NCBI GenBank assembly: GCA_003454975.1 | Contig: DMST01000441.1 | Span: 1 to 5,326, forward strand | Length of the DNA: 5,326 bases | Source: Cytophagales bacterium | GTDB taxonomy: Bacteria; Bacteroidota; Bacteroidia; Cytophagales; Cyclobacteriaceae | Direction of reading: 5' to 3' | In this document: positions 3,409 to 5,326 of the stretch, in pieces | Layout: the number at the start of each line of letters is the position of its first letter | Numbering within the stretch: position 1 is the first letter of the stretch | Made by a program: the position numbers and the translations under genes | The notes under the pieces: generated by a model | Told to the model about the DNA's origin: nothing | What the model saw: the letters and a program-made list of their open reading frames with translations, nothing else | Databases searched by the model: none

Positions 3409-5035
3409 GCCAAGTTGACTCATTATAACTCAGAGCTCCCGCAAAGCCTCTACCAGAGTGGTTTTGTGGGGGTTCGAAGTGAGCCATTTTATGATAGTAG
3501 GCCCTAAGATTTAGAAGCGTTCGAAAATAGGGTCTTAACTCAATTTTTACCTCTTTATCAAGGATTGTATTCTCTTCACTCAGGGTTCGAAGAATCTGTT
3601 TTTTCGTCTTCGGATCACTGGTATAAAAAGTGCTCTCCAGATTCACCGCAAAGGTGAGTGTCTTTTCAGCGTCTTTGTTCTTCGTTTGATTTTCGATCTC
3701 TTTCCCTCGCAAGTGCCGAATCTCTTGATTCCATCGCTGAGAAAGTGTTTTGTAAGTCTCTTCGGGGATACTTTGCTCGGCGAATCGTTCAGTGAGATTC
3801 TCAAGTTTCGATTCAAGCTTTTTTCGTTCTTCTTGGTAGTGTTCCCCATTCTTAGCGGTAGCTGAATTCGCTTCCAATCGTTCCATAGTTGTCACGATGT
3901 AATCCTTCATCTCTGGCATGATCGTCAGACCACGGATAATTTCCCGGACTCCTGATTCTACGGCTTCTGATCGGACTCCTGTTTGTGTGCATCCGCATGG
4001 ATTGGGTTTTCCTTTGTGGCAGTGGTAGTAGGTGTATTCTTTCTTTTTCTGGATAGCTTGAGGGATCACGTCTGCCCCGCAAGAGCACCGGAAAGGGTGC
4101 TTAGCAGTACACTTTTTCCCGCAGCTAGGGCACTTATATTTAAATTTTGTTTCCCTAGTAATTCCATAGCCGCATTCTCCACACCGAAAGAGTCCGTTAA
4201 ATCCTTCTGTTTCAAGGGTAATCCCTTTGCGACCTTGGCTTTTTAGGATGGCTTGGACCTGCTTCCAAAGCGTAAAAGATACCATCGGCTCATGTGCGCC
4301 AATAGCTTCATGTACTCCAAAACGGACCAGCCCATAATAGAACGGATGGGTCAAAATTTTCTGTAACGTCTGGATCAAAAGGGGCCGCCCCTTTTGAGTT
4401 CTGAGCTTTAGGTTTGTCTCTGCATAACCGCATAGCTGACGGAGCGAATAGGTGCCAGAGCTATACAATTCAAATAGCCTACGAACTTTTTCGAATCGGT
4501 CCTCATCACGCACCACCACTTTTTCTAACCGATCATTTTTGTACCCCAATGGAGCTTTATGACAGCACCCACCTTGTTGAATCTTAGCCCTAATACCACG
4601 CTTAACGTTCTTACTGAGATCAAGACTAAACTGGTTTGCGATCCCGAGTTCTAATGTAAGTGGAATCATATTGTCCCCGGGCAAAAAGGTTCGGTCTGGG
4701 GTGAATATTGCCTGGATTACACCATTCTGGAGGCAATAGACAAGGTTTCCTCCTTCCACCATATTGCGCGCTAGACGGTCACATTTCCATGTTAGAATTC
4801 CGTCAATTTCTCCTTTTTGGATAGCTTCCAAGAGCGCTGTAAATCCAGGACGGTTATTGACTTTATGTGCCGAAGCTTGGTCGGTAAACTCCGCTAAAAT
4901 CTTGAATCCTTTTCGTTTCGCTAGGAGCCTTAATTCTTGCTTTTGGGAATCGATGGATAATACCTGACGGTCCCGGCTTTCTGAAGATTTTCGGGCATAG
5001 AGTGCGAATCGGAGGTGATTGAAGGAATCTTGCAT
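3371..5035 (-). CDS. Large serine recombinase with expanded zinc ribbon
   Basis: A 554-aa site-specific recombinase that would cut and rejoin DNA through a phosphoserine link, for integration or excision of an element. The resolvase domain (9-155) has the catalytic region YARKSS (nucleophile probably S17), SIDSQKQE (28-35), NRPGF (61-65) and CDRLAR with D86, R87 and R90. The 'recombinase' DNA-binding domain spans about 160-265 (APLGYKND onward). The zinc ribbon begins C285/C288 and closes near C339, C347 and C349. Between them sit C302, C305, C309, C317 and C319, an apparent second, nested ribbon. A coiled-coil arm spans about 380-455, and the end is LVEEFRNQFI. Length fits large serine recombinases (about 450-600 aa). 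All catalytic residues I can check are present, so it looks active. No other in-frame start lies upstream of the catalytic Ser. It follows a 59-aa ORF by 19 nt. Confidence 0.93.
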   Translation of the reverse strand: MQDSFNHLRFALYARKSSESRDRQVLSIDSQKQELRLLAKRKGFKILAEFTDQASAHKVNNRPGFTALLEAIQKGEIDGILTWKCDRLARNMVEGGNLVYCLQNGVIQAIFTPDRTFLPGDNMIPLTLELGIANQFSLDLSKNVKRGIRAKIQQGGCCHKAPLGYKNDRLEKVVVRDEDRFEKVRRLFELYSSGTYSLRQLCGYAETNLKLRTQKGRPLLIQTLQKILTHPFYYGLVRFGVHEAIGAHEPMVSFTLWKQVQAILKSQGRKGITLETEGFNGLFRCGECGYGITRETKFKYKCPSCGKKCTAKHPFRCSCGADVIPQAIQKKKEYTYYHCHKGKPNPCGCTQTGVRSEAVESGVREIIRGLTIMPEMKDYIVTTMERLEANSATAKNGEHYQEERKKLESKLENLTERFAEQSIPEETYKTLSQRWNQEIRHLRGKEIENQTKNKDAEKTLTFAVNLESTFYTSDPKTKKQILRTLSEENTILDKEVKIELRPYFRTLLNLRAYYHKMAHFEPPQNHSGRGFAGALSYNESTWQALVEEFRNQFI

Positions 5036-5054
5036 ACCAAGACCCTATCACAGA

Positions 5055-5234
5055 TTAGTCTCCGCTCAAAGGTCCAAATGGATCAGGAAAGTAAGGAGAC
5101 TTCCCAAGTGAGAACGCATAGAGATTGACCGCATCCATAGCCTCTTTCTCGGCCTCCTCATAACTGATTTCCTCTTTGGTAACCATCTTGTACAGACATT
5201 GGAACTGTTCGACTTCGTAGCGGGTTAACTTCAT
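5055..5234 (-). CDS. Hypothetical 59-aa acidic protein upstream of the recombinase
   Basis: ATG 5234 to TAA 5055 encodes 59 residues. The first 40 look helical and acidic (LTRYEVEQFQCLYKMVTKEE, then SYEEAEKEAMDAVNLYAF), and the tail is aromatic/proline-rich (SPYFPDPFGPL). There is no membrane segment or signal peptide. The stop lies 19 nt before the recombinase ATG in the same direction, so both are probably co-transcribed. I do not recognise the family. Small proteins beside large serine recombinases are sometimes recombination directionality factors that switch integrase from integration to excision, and that is a reasonable but untested guess here. Alternatives are a transcriptional or translational control ORF, or a non-functional leftover. 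The start has no purine-rich ribosome site, as with the other genes here. Confidence 0.65.
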   Translation of the reverse strand: MKLTRYEVEQFQCLYKMVTKEEISYEEAEKEAMDAVNLYAFSLGKSPYFPDPFGPLSGD

Positions 5235-5252
5235 AGGAGAATTATAAGGGCC

Positions 5253-5286
5253 ATATATGTACTATAATACCCATCAGCACTCCAAA
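5253..5286 (-). promoter_or_regulatory. Possible promoter of the 59-aa ORF/recombinase operon
   Basis: On the - strand TTTG (5286-5283) is followed after 21 nt by TACATATAT (5261-5253), the same box spacing as the two leader promoters. The -7 match to TAnnTTTG is incomplete. An AT-rich TATTATAGTA lies just upstream of it and is an alternative. The start codon would be about 19 nt from the -7 box, giving a short leader. Confidence 0.35.
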
Positions 5287-5326
5287 TTTCTTTTGGACCC
5301 CTCCCTGCCGGGACCGGGCTCTCCCT

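Noticed and set aside
5231..5326. A - strand frame open from the right edge ending in TGA that overlaps the ATG of the 59-aa ORF.
   Set aside because: Only about 31 codons are visible, codon choice is poor (AGG, ATA, CTA), and the presumed promoter lies inside it.
1..5326. CRISPR array, rRNA genes or insertion sequence with terminal inverted repeats.
   Set aside because: No regularly spaced short repeats, no rRNA-like sequence, and no transposase or flanking inverted ends were seen. The only repeats are the paired ones listed.

Overview
The window is most likely chromosomal DNA from a Bacteroidota bacterium, probably of the Saprospiria/Cytophagia type rather than a gut Bacteroides. This is inference, resting on four cues. 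The small HTH protein has the 'NPQYLLAGQGP' signature that resembles regulators of this phylum. The periplasmic TPR protein followed by one membrane helix and a coiled coil is an architecture common there. Start codons lack purine-rich Shine-Dalgarno sequences. Several upstream regions fit TTTG-N21-TA, close to the Bacteroidota promoter pattern TTTG-N19-21-TAnnTTTG. I cannot name the species.

Left part (1-641, + strand, visibly GC-richer): the 3' end of an unidentified gene overlaps by ATGA with a small XRE-like regulator, so the two are translationally coupled. The regulator runs 16 bp into the convergent TPR gene.

Middle-left (626-2167, - strand): a signal-peptide TPR protein with one transmembrane helix and a short cytoplasmic coiled coil but no output domain. 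It is preceded by an unrecognised 51-aa Pro-rich peptide gene. A strong hairpin with a T-tract that terminates only in the + direction sits between them.

Middle-right (2312-3408, - strand): a tandem array. Two diverged 63-aa single-span membrane proteins (A at 2312-2503, B at 2964-3155) each sit directly under a virtually identical 53-bp leader that ends exactly at the start codon and carries a hairpin. Behind each leader lies a second, less conserved repeat (about three quarters identical). In the right copy this repeat is the last dozen codons plus 3' flank of the serine recombinase. In the left copy it is a decayed stub of the same recombinase end. The locus therefore looks like a recombinase-end/leader/small-membrane-gene unit that was duplicated or accreted. 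The gap between units also holds a degenerate tRNA 3'-end-like sequence.

Right part (3371-5234, - strand): an intact 554-aa large serine recombinase with an apparently expanded zinc ribbon, preceded 19 nt upstream by a 59-aa acidic ORF that may be its partner. The right edge is a short GC-rich sequence.

Best reading: an integration hot spot or remnant of a serine-recombinase element in which small membrane-protein cargo units share a fixed promoter/leader module. The function of the cargo is unknown.
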